NCBI RefSeq assembly: GCF_008831285.2
Contig: NC_045146.1
Location: forward strand, 11,542,972 to 11,606,971
Source of the DNA: Nymphaea colorata
Taxonomy: Eukaryota > Streptophyta > Magnoliopsida > Nymphaeales > Nymphaeaceae
Reading direction: 5' to 3'
Length of the DNA: 64,000 bases
Made by a program: the position numbers and the translations under genes. Positions 17,601-29,182 of this stretch are shown here, in pieces. Position 1 is the stretch's first letter. Each line of letters opens with the position of its first letter. The notes beneath the pieces are model-generated. The model saw only the letters and a list, made by a program, of their open reading frames with translations, ran no database searches and was not told where the DNA came from.

Positions 17601-19475
17601 ACAACAACAACAAAGTAGAAGGGAGAAAAGGAAATAAGAAGTGCCTCAACATAATAAATACACTAAGTCATATAGCTATATATATATTCAATGAGGCAAG
17701 AATTTGTTTTCATTGATTGGAATGCTATAACGAATATGTCCATGCATTTCTAATGACAACATAAACACACCTATAGCTATTAAATAAAAGCTGAAGCAAT
17801 TCACGGATATACTTAATTTGTAAGCAAGAAAAGAAGGGGAAAAAATGAACTCAGAAATTGAGGCAGCAGTGGTCACTGATTGTGCTGCTTGAAAGAAGTA
17901 GAACAACGTCAGAAAAGCTCCAAGAGGTATCTAGTAGAGATTTCAAGCGTCTACATCCCCATCCATAAGAACTTACATGGATTAGTGAACCTAAAGAATG
18001 GCAACACATAAACATTGCCAGAATAAAAAAATCTGTGATTTAAATGCACTTTTCCTTAGATATTGCAGATAATTGAGAGATTTTAAAAGAAAAGTTCATT
18101 TTTCATAGTTGTTAAATGTGTGATTTGTACTGTTTTTGCAAGAAAGATATCAAAAATGTATTACTTCAGAGTGCAGACCTTTTTTTTATAATTAATTATA
18201 TTTTTCAAATTCTAAACTTTTCAAGATTTCTCCAGTATCATATAAGAAAAAACTGTATCTTGAAAGCAAATCTTCTCAACAAATTGCTGAGAACAATGCC
18301 AGCGATTATAGACGATGATACAATCAACATACCCTTCCTAGTAGGAAAAGCATCCTAGATCAAGTTATTTTAACCTAGAATGCCTTATTAATCTGTTGAT
18401 CATTGCACATGACACAAGAAGAAAGAAAAATTAGTATATAAGAAGCTTAAGAAATTCTACTCTCCCAAAGTATGGGGCAAAAGCACAGGACAAACAAGCA
18501 TTTGAACTAAACAATAAAACAACCTGATTCCATATACCTGCTCAAAAGTTCCTTGATACATCAAGTCAAATGGAGGGCGATATAGAGAAGCAAGATTATC
18601 ACGGGAACCTTCACTTGTAGAACTAGCAGCTCTATTAGAATCCCAAACATCAACATGCTTAGCCTCATCAGCAAAATTTCGAAATGCAACAACTGGGTTA
18701 GGTTGGTGTGAAGGATAGCCAGGCCTTCGGTTCCTGGAATGAAAGAAGTGATAGCAACAGCTTATCACCTGATAAAAAGCAAGCTAGATACCGCTCTAAT
18801 GAAAAATGGTACCACAACAGAAAAGTGTCCATACCCTTACAAAGGGAAAATAACTGACTTCTCATTCCATCATTTCCATGTGACACGAAACATTTTAAAA
18901 GGGCAATTTTGTAAATTTCAATAAATAGGCACCATCACCTTTGCTTCACAAAAAGATAATCCAAAAACATTTCCTTGACAGCAATGTCAACATAGAACCT
19001 CCTCCTTTTGTATGTGTGTGCTTTTAGACAAGCGTCCATATAAAATTTAAAGGCATGCACTGTTCCAGAGTGATAGCATAATTACAAAGTTAGAAGAAAT
19101 TTAGCTAACGAGCAATCAAGAATGAGACCAAGCATGAGGTTTTCCCTTTTCCAACTGACACGGCAGAGAGGTGGAGCCCTGCCAGTTTGTACAAAGAGAT
19201 GGACCTACGCACCAAAATTTTTAACCTTCATTTTGAGAACTTAAGCCAACTTCAGCACATGGTTTTTGGAGCTCTTCTTGTCCCATATGAAAAAAAAAAA
19301 TAAAAGCTGAAAAGAAATAAAAGACCAGAGTAGAACTTCATTAGTAGCATTACTTTTTCATTGTAGATACTGTTCCATGTTGCACAAAAATTTTAACCAC
19401 TTCATGCACGTGGATGTGATGTGTAAGTGCATGCACAGAAGCGTGCTGTTTGTGTGTGTTGTGTGTCATTTGAAA

Positions 19476-19506
<31 letters not shown>

Positions 19507-21344
19507 TGATGATGATGTCAGCTTGTCAGAAACCAAAAATAATGATAATAAAAAATGAAAGGTCTCACAAGGACATGCAAAATCGATATGATTGACCAAT
19601 CAAACCAGCAAACGCAACTCATAAGTCATAACTCAAGTTTTCGAAATACTTTTTAGCGACATTTTTTTTCACTTTATGACTTGAAGCTTATAATTTTCAA
19701 ATTTCTTAATACTATAAATGGGCAAGCAAGAGACTCAAATCAAATTTCTCACTAGAAGAATCTTTGGATATTCTAACTTCTAAGGATCATTCATATGAGA
19801 TGTACAATTCAAGTCAACTCCAAAAGTTCCACATACCCATAAATAAAGGAATCTGCATAAAGAGCTTCACGTTTTACAGGTAGGGGAGGGCGTACATTAT
19901 CCTCATCCTCACTCTTCAAAGCTTTTGTGTCACTGCAGAAAGATCAAGATTAGCAGTCCCACACTTACAAGGAACAATTATCTTGGAGAAACTAAAAGGT
20001 GCATGTATCCATCAACTGAGCAGGCGACTGTCTTCAACATACTTGGAGCTTTCAGGAGGTAGTGTAGTAGTTGTTTCTGAAGATGGAAGAACAGATGTTG
20101 ATGCAGCTCCGCTGCCATCACTTCCAACGTAAAACAATTGAATAGCTTCTTCAAGCTGCCAATTCGTCACCTAGAAACAGAAATTTTGTATTGCCCTTAG
20201 AATATTGCATTGGCATTGAAGAAGAAGGACATGCAAGTGCATATGACTTGCTTATTAAAAGGGAAACACGTACATCTGAAATTCTTCCAATCAATTAAGT
20301 AATAGAATCAGAAAAAACGCTATTAAGACAGCCATTATCACTGTTCACCTATAAATCAATAGTTCTATTTTCTTGAAAAAAAGGCTGCAGCAAATCATCC
20401 AGCTAGTGCATTCATCATATTGAACTTCTATTAACTTTTCGTTCATAACTGGCCTCTCCGTATATTTCCGTCATTTATAGATCGGACAAGATAGCTGGAC
20501 GGCCCCAGACTATTTTAGAATTGATTTCCCTCCGTCTTAACGTGGGGAAACTCCAGCGCAGATTTCACTAGGGATTTTCGTCCACAGGCACAGCAAAAAA
20601 CGCATAAAGGACATGCTGCTTTATAATTTGATATTGGAATCACACAGCATGAGAACAACCGAATAACAAGAGAGTAAATCATATTGCACATGTGACACAT
20701 TGCTCGGAAAAGTACACGCGACGCGAACTCACAAAGGAAGACCACCGCATTTGCAAATGGCATTTGGATGACGAGAAAATTGCGAAAAAGAAAAAAGAAA
20801 GGAAGAAAGGTAACCCATGTGACACATTGCTCGGAAAAGTACACGCGAACTCACAAAGGAAGACCACCGCATTTGCAAATGGCATTTGGATGACGAGAAA
20901 ATTGGGGGAAAAAAAAAAGAAAGGTAGACGGCGTTTGAGGCTTAAGACATTCATTTTTGAAACAGAGACGAGGACTTGATTCGCAAGCTATTAAGCGCAC
21001 AGTACAAAAATCTTCAATGTCAACATCTTAATCTTACTACCCGAAGAACGCACAACTTAGACTTAATTAAAACCAAAGATCCCCATCAAGACATCACACC
21101 CGCATTGCAATCCTCGAGTTCACACTTAGTGCTAAAAGTCACAAACCCTAAATCTAACAATGCAGCCAGGATAAAATAATACAAAGCTCCTCTTCGAAAT
21201 CCAATAAACTAACAAGGGCACAGAGAAAGGGAGAGGGAGTACAACCTGCAGAAACTGCCGAGCCTTGTCCGTGGAGTCACATGCCGTAATCTCCATGAAG
21301 GAAACCAACATGCCCTGGTGATCATCGCTTAACCCGCTCTCCAT
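14620..21344 (-). CDS. PUX7: Plant UBX domain-containing protein 7 (PUX7-like), CDC48 adaptor
   Basis: Ten exons on the minus strand: 21344-21246, 20170-20043, 19932-19837, 18733-18538, 17454-17377, 17295-17227, 16692-16549, 16407-16308, 15265-14988 and 14784-14620. They sum to 1353 nt (450 residues), with every junction GT-AG and in phase. Domains: N-terminal UBA-like helix bundle (about 1-50, starting MESGLSDDHQGMLVSFMEIT), a UAS thioredoxin-like domain (about 155-285, including GKWLIVNLQ and IPVVLVIDPITGQKM), a ubiquitin-interacting motif (313-328, EEDEDVLKALAASLED) and a C-terminal UBX domain (about 370-450). Proteins of this layout link ubiquitinated substrates to the CDC48/p97 ATPase, partly in the nucleus. 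The UBX loop that often carries Phe-Pro-Arg reads AIPG. The protein ends NSMISLTWE, the conserved tail of the PUX7 group. Intron 1 is 1075 bp and holds a tandem duplication and a telo-box. Confidence 0.93.
20689..20942. repeat. 127-bp tandem duplication inside PUX7 intron 1
   Basis: The block starting CATGTGACACATTGCTCGG at 20689 recurs at 20816, an offset of 127 bp, nearly identical over about 110 bp. The main difference is a 5-nt indel (CGACG, present only in the first copy) and the A/G-rich tail of each unit. Confidence 0.85.
21143..21151. promoter_or_regulatory. Telo-box motif AAACCCTAA in PUX7 intron 1
   Basis: A single exact AAACCCTAA lies about 95 bp into intron 1. Telo-boxes near the 5' end are linked in plants to genes expressed in dividing cells. 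One motif alone is weak evidence of function. Confidence 0.3.
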
Positions 21345-24300
21345 CTCAAAAAATTGGGGGAAAAAACCGCGAAACTGGAGAGCGAAATCTCGCGCGCAAA
21401 AACTAGGGCAAGCACACCTCGGGAGAAGCAAAGAAAAGAAGAGGTTTTAAAAAAAACAACCTCGATGAGTTCTGGGAATAGGGTTTTCAATTAGCAGGAA
21501 GAACGGAAAGGAAGTGATGGCTGGACGGAGTGTGGGAGCGAAGGAAGGAAAGAAAGAGCGCCAAAGATCATGGCGTAGCAGAAGAAGAAGAGGATCAGTG
21601 TGGGGGATTTCTCTCAGCTCCACTTATAGGTGTTCTCTCCCTCTCTCTCTCGCTTATCAGAGTTGGATCTTGGATGTCCAACCCGGATTAGAAGCAGATC
21701 TGGGTAGGGCAGTTAATGGGTCGGGAACTCGCGATCGTATCCAATACACTGATTGACCCGAAATCTTAATAACGCGTTTGATTACCTGGATTTCAGATCC
21801 CGGGCGTCATCCGTCGTGAAGCCCGCCTCAAAATTTACGGTCTTGTTATTTTCCTTGTTTTTAACATTCATCAATTTACTTTAAATTAATAAGTTAAGAT
21901 GCATTTCTAGTAATCACGCTTATTGAAAAACCATGGATGTGAAATCAAAGGATCTTGAATCTCACCGCCTCTTATCTTAGATCAAAAACATTAAAACGGC
22001 CCTTAAAATCGAGTAGGTTGACGAAGTTTTAAACCAAATGCTATTCAATATTGTAAGTTGTAACCCCCCAACATTTGGATCCAAATGAATTTAGTTAGGT
22101 ATTGAAGCAGGGCAGACCCACCTTGGATATTGACTTCTTGAACTCTTAAATCTAATTAACCATGTGGGTAGGTGGGTGAAGCTCTAATATATATATATAT
22201 ACACACGCTTGCTTGAACTTTGAGGTCATGTTACTCGTTGACTTTTAAATCTCCTATTGGATCCAATATTTTAAAAAACAGCAGAACATGTTTTCTTTTT
22301 ATTTTTAAAATGAGCAAACCTGTAAAAGAAAAATTTCTCGACGTTGATTCACACGAAATTTAAATGCGTGTTTTCGAGTGCACACTGACATATTATATAG
22401 TTTCTGACAATTGCATGATGAACGTATAATCTTTAATTAGCTCGTGTTCCGCCCATCTAGCAAGAAACATAATGAATGTTAACCCCTTTCTTCGAGTATG
22501 AACTTGTAAATGTGCTCATCAATCATGTTGTTTTTAGTAAAAAAAAATTATGTAACTAAGTTGTCACTTTCTCTTGTTTTTAGTAAATGTGCTCGAAAGC
22601 TAGCTAGCCGATGGCGAAAAACTTGTACCATTGATTGCTAAATATTAATTAACTTACTATGCTTTGTATATAGAAACTAAGCATGGACGAGTGTGCACAC
22701 ACACACATTTTTTGTGTATGGGTAGCATGAGGCCCGTTGAAAAGTAAAAATGCCTAAGATCAAATTACCCAAAACCGATGCACTTAATTTACACTAATTA
22801 ATGATGATAGTTCTTTATAGCATTCATATTTATTTTACAATTAGACATATATTTATACTTTCATATGACTAAATATTCCAAAAAAGTTGTGAAGCATCCG
22901 TAGGCCACTCATGCAATGACATTTTTTATTTCATACCAATTTGTGCTTAAAGGCGAATTCCTTGTCTTTATGTAAAATGTTGTCAAAATTAAAGACGACC
23001 TAAGGGCATTTCATTCATTCATTAAAGAGAACATATGTGAAGATACTTTGGAAACTAAATTTGTTCCTTAGGAGGGGATAAGGATATCCGGTGATGCTGA
23101 AGCCCATCGCTACGTTTTTACTTGCCAGTTCAACATTGGTTCGGATTTGTGTAAAATTATGATTACTTTGTTCAACTTCAACTAGAGAGTAGCGTTTACC
23201 ACCATTTATAATTCAGAAGAGTAGTGTCCATAAAAACACACGATTGGGGCTTTCACCGATAGGGCAAAACCAAAGTGGGGCTGGCCCCTCAATTTTTTTT
23301 TAAATTTTAAAATAAATTTTTAAAAATTTTGTTTATCCTATATAAAAATTTTGAAAAATGATATTTCAGTCTCTACCAAAATTCTTATACTATAATCTAG
23401 CCTCTCTCATGAAAAATTACTGAATCTGCCCCTGTTCTTCGACCTACCGAGGTGGGGCTGGCCCCTCAATTTTTTTTTTAATGTTAAAAGTAAATTTTTA
23501 AAAATTTTGTTTATCCTATATAAAAATTTTGAAAAATGATATTTCGACCTCCACCAAAATTCTGATACTATAATCTAACCTCGCTCATGAAAAATGACTG
23601 CTGTTCTTAGGCCTACCAGACCTACAAGCTATACAACGCACCTTGGAGCAATTAGTTCTATGAAATTATGACGAGTTTTTAGTCAAACTTTTAAGAGAAG
23701 GGAAATTTAAATAAGAAGCTGAAAGGGTGAAGAAGAAAGTGTAGAAGTGAATTAAAGAAATGGAATTAAAATGAGGCAAGAAGAAGGAGAGTGAGCGTGT
23801 CCGTTAGTCTTCTTCGGAATAAAGAAGGCACTTTAAGTGTTATATGGTTGAACGAGGTCTCTAAGAGAGAAATTTTCCTTTTTCCAACTTAGTATTAAAG
23901 ACATGCATGCCTTTTTAATGTTAATTAGTAATGTTAATTAGCCATTTCTCTATTGTCATCCTCAAGTAGGAGCCGTGCTAATATTTTATGTATCATTCTA
24001 ATGTTATCAGATGTCTCTGAAGAGAGAGTTCCTTTTTGAGTTTCCACGTAACTACAAGAGAAGTAACCAAGATTATGACAAGAATATGCATGTATATTGA
24101 GCTGTAGACAAGAATATGCATGTATATTCAAGGTGCACAAGGGAGTGAAAGAGGGTTTTTAGTAACTAGAACACTAATTCTTTTTCATGAATATGTCCCA
24201 ATCTTTAAAACAGATCATTCATGTAATACTTTGTTACTGTCTCACTTGCTAAAAGATCCCTGAAGAGCACCATAACAACCAGCCTGCATGCCGTCTTTCA

Positions 24301-24892
24301 AAAGGAGCTACCAAGCTAGCAAGGCATGTTTCGGTTCGATTCTTGAATTCATTTGGTTCGAGTAAGTTCAGGTAGTAATCTTTGCGATGAATCGTGCTTG
24401 AGTCATTCAATGCCAAACATAGCTCATTCAAGCTTGAGTACTCATGAATTCCGATCAAATATGACAAGCACATATGAAATTTGAATCTAGCTCAAGCTCG
24501 ATGATGCCGATGAGATTTGAAGATTGTGCACAACTTGGTCTTGGCATCATACTTTGCATTTTGCTCATAAGATGATACGAGTAGTCAACACAATACAAAA
24601 CAAATCGACGTAATAAATAAAGGTATACATTAGTGATTAATTAACAACATGAGAGTTCAGCGGTTCAGAATGTCAACTCACATGTTTAAAATTCAACCGC
24701 ATGAAAATAAGAACAAAAGAAGAAACATGAGCTGCACCCATCGAAATCCGTCTTCCAATACAACTAAATATCAGCTTTCCTTGGACCCTGCCTCCTTAAA
24801 CACGCCAAGATGCACTGTAAAGTTCTGTCATTGTTCATTTCTTTATACTACCTTCCTCAAGCGCAAAGAGAGAGAGAGCGAGCGAGAGATCA
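21345..24892. other. Intergenic region between PUX7 5' end and bHLH 3' end
   Basis: No gene recognised. The first 400 bp are the PUX7 5' flank (5' UTR and promoter); a TATA-like CCTATAAG on the minus strand at about 21623-21630 could serve it. The rest is AT-rich, with a 177-bp tandem duplication (23275-23630) and, at 24330-24520, a decayed stretch rich in GAGCTCAAGC-type words related to the elements near 36.9 and 43.2 kb. Confidence 0.6.
23275..23630. repeat. 177-bp tandem duplication, probably transposon-derived
   Basis: A unit beginning GTGGGGCTGGCCCCTCAATT occurs at 23275 and again at 23452, with only a few differences over the first 150 bp. The wording (a GGGGCTGGCCCC box followed by a T-run) is like dispersed plant transposon ends, but I cannot assign a family. 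Confidence 0.75.
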
Positions 24893-25945
24893 TCATCTAT
24901 ACAAACAACCTCTATAAGTAGGGGTCCAATAATCAACTCCTGTACTTTCACGGCATACTTGAGGAGTGAATGAAATGGGAACAAGGCATAAGCCTCTACT
25001 CCTCAAGTCCATCTTCGCTTCTGCCCTGCTCTCGACTCCTCCCCATAAATTATGGTCCTGATCAAGAAAACCAAGCAGGATTAAGGATAAACCTTTTAAA
25101 TTCCCCATGTTTGATGGATTGGAGCCACAAAGTTTCGAATTCTGATCGCTGAATGAGGTGGCGCCACTTCTAGGTGCACTTGGCATGCAATAAATAACCG
25201 TTATTCATTCGAAGAGCTTTTGCTTAAATTCTTACCCTTTGCGTGCTTGGAGTAGGCTTCATATATGGATGATTAAGCAGCAACTACAAATAACCCGTAG
25301 TACACAATGGTGAGATTCATACTGCTATAAGTTCCATAAGTGTTCTTAGTGATAATTAACTGGAGTCTCAAGTTGAGATGTTTACCACCACTTGCTCCTG
25401 CATAAATTTGATGTACGTAATTGCTTCAAGTAGTACAGATGCAGTATCAGTCTGCAGTAAAATCAAGGAACAATGAGCAACAGAGATTATATAAACAATT
25501 GACCATATGTATTGTGGTTATCATATAGGTACAATATATATGCCAACTGCATTTTGATGCATAAAGACCTCATGCATGCTTGAGTGCATATGAGAGAAAG
25601 ATGCTCCTGCTACCAATAAAGATCACAGTGGAGAGTGACGTGGAGACCATCTTGTACAGGTTTTTCTTGTGTCCTGAAATGACATGTTGAGATGTCACAT
25701 AAGACAACAGGATTGGCTCCACTTTATTGAGAGAGAGAGAGAGAGGGACAGAGCCATCTCTCCATACTCTGAAGGCGCAAGTGCTCATTCTTAATTGCGA
25801 TATTATCAGCGTAAAAAATTTAAGAAAAGAAATCGATCGTTTGTTGATCTACCGCTCACACTCGCCTGAATCTTGCCATCGTGGTGCAATTTGCAAAGTC
25901 TGCTCCATTTGAACTTATCTTCGAATACACCCACACACCCACACA

Positions 25946-26023
<78 letters not shown>

Positions 26024-29000
26024 TCGCTTTTTTGACCTTTCCAAAAGGTGCTACAATCTGCTGCAAAGCTGTGATTCTGTCCCCGAGTTTTACTTTTGGG
26101 ACCTGCAACTGTACAACTCATTCATTATTGGCTATTTCATTCCAATCACAAAGTCGTCCGCTGTTGAAAAATGTTTATGCCTGATGCAGCAGAAAACGCT
26201 TACTGACTATAATTAATTACCTTAGAAGAAAGCACGCTGGAGCCCTCCTGCTTTTGCTTTTTCTGTACAGTATGAGAATCATCTTCCATCTTCTTCTTCT
26301 TGTTCGTTTCATCAGAACTGCCAGCTTCCCCTCTCACATTGTCTCTACTCTGCATCCATATATAAGTTCATGAAGTTCAGTTCTTTCTTTTTTTCGTCTT
26401 TCTTTACAGTACCTATGTGAAAATAGTTTTTTTTAACCAACTACAGCAGAATTTACCATGACAGTTCAAAATTGAAGAAATTAATTAGGTTCAAACCAAT
26501 TCAATTTGTACCATATGCACCCATACGAAAGTTTTCTCTCGACAAAATTTCACCCTACTTTTAAAGGGTTTCATCCCATCAATCAAACACGGATGAAAAT
26601 TTCACATATTAAACATATCTTCTTCTTTATTTTCATTAATTTAGCTTGAATTGAGAGAAAAAGCAGGACTGTTTCACCATAGAATGGAGAAAAATGTGCA
26701 AGCAAAATTTCACATTCAATCAAATGCCCCCCATATTGACATGCATTTAGAATTCAGCCTGTCCTAATAATGAAATCCCGAGTGTTTTTCTTTTCTGATA
26801 GCTATGTGATAAGTCGTTTTTTTTTTCTCTTACATTATTTGCATGCATATGCGTTTTATATAGATTTCACTGAAAAAAGCAAAAAAAAAAAATCATATAT
26901 CACAAGGATTTTCCGGGGTCGGGATTAGTAGCTTATTTGTCCTCTCTATGCATACGACAGAAACAGTTATGGAAGAATTAAGAGGGTTTCTCACCGATAG
27001 GGAAGTCTCGTGAGAAGATTTCTTGCAACTCTGCAATTCCGGGCCCTTCATATGCATCTTTGAAGCTTGAAAATCCAATAATGGTTTGTTTAAAGTCCCT
27101 GATCCAAAGTAGATTACATCTGCAGCACTTCTAGTGCTACGCCAAGGCCTATCAGCTGCGTTTGAACCACTCAATGACAACTGATCATCTCCATAAGTCC
27201 CACAGTTGGAGGCGCCGAATGGAGCATTAGAAGCTTCAATTTGCTTTCCTTCCTTGCTGTAATTCCTAAAACATGGTGAGAAACTGACGGGGTTCATCGT
27301 GTTTCCAGCGCCGCTGCCGCCGTCAGAATAGGAAGAAGAACTGGGATTGTCCAGCTTGAACTCCGGTCTCAGGTCAAACTGGCTGAGATTGCCCTCTTGG
27401 TACAGGTTAAGTGCAGAATTCAAAGTGGTACACGAGGAAGCCGATTCATCAGTGAGATTTTGGGCGGCTTGAGAATCAAGAGGAGCGATTGACCAATTAT
27501 TCACAAGAAAATTCAATTTTTCGTGATCGAATCCACCACTGTAGTTTGTAAATTCCCAATTGGTTTCTGGTTTGCTAAAGTGATCTGGAGGGGGCTCAAA
27601 TATTTCTGTTCTCAATGTCTTCGATGTAAATGCTGCAAGCAACTTGTCGCCATCGACTTGGTTATGTGGCAATTCTCCATTGCTGCCGACACCACTACGT
27701 CCAACAGCGAAACATCAATTTCTTAAGAAAAAGATTACAGAAACTTTCGTGCATGTGTGTGTGTGTGTTCGTAGCGTGCATTCATCTGAGTGCGTGTGAA
27801 CTTCAAGTTACCATCCATATGGAAGAAATATTATACAATTCTATGAAATCACAAACATCGACATAATTTGGTAGACGATTATAATGGTAAAAACAACAAA
27901 ACTTATTCAATAGGTGATCATGTGTAGCCATAAAACAGTTGATTTCCTGAGCTGCATGCAGTTCAAGTGCATGCCAAGTGAATATAGGCAATGATACAAG
28001 GGAAAATATATGGCTTGTTTTTTTAGGTAATAGAAACTATTCCTATTATATGTTACTGTGAACTCGCTACTGGAAAATAATTCTGAACAAAACTGGAAGT
28101 TCTCTGTTCCAGAGAAGGTAAACTTTCTCTAGTCTTTTTCATGATAGAAGATTCGAGGGTTCTCCTGAGATGACTTAACCCGAAGAGCCCATCTCAAAGC
28201 TTTAGCAGGTGCTCCACTTTCTGCCTTCTATTGTTTGATCTTCCGCACTTGTTCTGTAACCTGTAACTGTTGACGTTACTACCACTTTAATTTACCGGGG
28301 GTGAATATAGAGTTCAAGATGAGCGTTACTGCTGCTGCTGCTGATTTTGAAAATATTTGTAGTAGTACACCGTGAGAAGATCGTAGCAGCACAAAGACAA
28401 CGTATCCACACACGCAGAGAAAATTAAGTAAGGTTGTGCAATATATAGTCGATGTACTATAGACTGCGTAAGTACTAAGAATTTCCAATAACTTTCCTTT
28501 TCGACAGTTTCGCAATGTTCACGAATTTTACATGCTAATTAAAAACATTACTCGTTTCCTAGAAAACCAAGACGCTAACACCATATATGATTAGTAGACA
28601 GCAGCAAACCGGCGATGCTGAACGCACTGGGATTTGCCAAAAAAGGTGAAAACAGTATTTCTCTAGATGGGAAGAAAGAGAGAGAGAGAGAGTATAAAGT
28701 AGGCAAATGCCTTGGTAGTACTTACTGGAAGACTTGGTTCCAGACGTGGGCACCCGGTGGCGTTGTTGGCTCCAGGGATAGGTGGACGTGAGAGCCGGAC
28801 TGGGGCATGACATCTTGCGACTCCACGCCCAGGCTCGACCGGTACCTAGCGGAGAACGAATTGGTGGTGGACAGCATCTCCTCCTCCTCCTCCCCATTAC
28901 AGCAAGCTGGGTCGGCGGCCCTCCTCCTCCTGCTGCCGGCCGCCGTCCCGCCTGCAGCCCTCCAAGGCAGCTGGACGTCGCAGTGGCTCGGCCAACTGCA

Positions 29001-29111
29001 GAGCGGACTCCCATGAACCTCCTGCATGGACGTTGCCCACCAGTTCACCGCAGAATTAGAAGAAGAACCTGCAGCCGAACTCTCACAACCATCCTCTGCC
29101 GCCATTGCCAT
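24893..29111 (-). CDS. bHLH transcription factor (bHLH112/bHLH123/bHLH68-like)
   Basis: Seven exons on the minus strand: 29111-28726, 27694-26995, 26349-26221, 26102-26037, 25451-25389, 25283-25236 and 25057-24893, giving 518 residues with all phases matching. The bHLH lies at about 402-450: VPKVKLGDRITALQQIVAPFGK forms helix 1 and the loop, TDTASVLLEAITYIKFMQEQV helix 2. The conserved tail motif DLRSRGLCLVPISFTPQV sits near the C-terminus. These, with the HVWNQVFHGVGSNGEL block near 122-136, mark the plant group containing bHLH68, 112, 123 and 133. The basic region is weak, as is usual for this group. Expected role: nuclear regulator, dimerising through the HLH. The start is the first of two near ATGs (29111, 29105), just below a TATA box. 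The donor of exon 5 is ambiguous by 3 nt (25389 or 25386; the latter adds one Val). Confidence 0.91.
25928..26022. repeat. Compound (CA)n(GA)n microsatellite beside a bHLH splice donor
   Basis: About 35 bp of CA-rich repeat run into roughly 29 GA units. On the gene's strand the (CT)n starts about 15 nt after the donor of the 66-nt exon that encodes helix 1. Confidence 0.95.
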
Positions 29112-29176
29112 CTCTCTCTCTCCTCTTCTCTTCTGTGGGTTTTCTTGGCCTACGAGAGGGAAGGGAAGAGGGGAGC

Positions 29177-29182
29177 TATATA
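29177..29182 (-). promoter_or_regulatory. TATA box of the bHLH gene
   Basis: ATATATAG on the minus strand, about 66 bp upstream of the start codon at 29111, well placed for a short 5' UTR. Confidence 0.5.
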
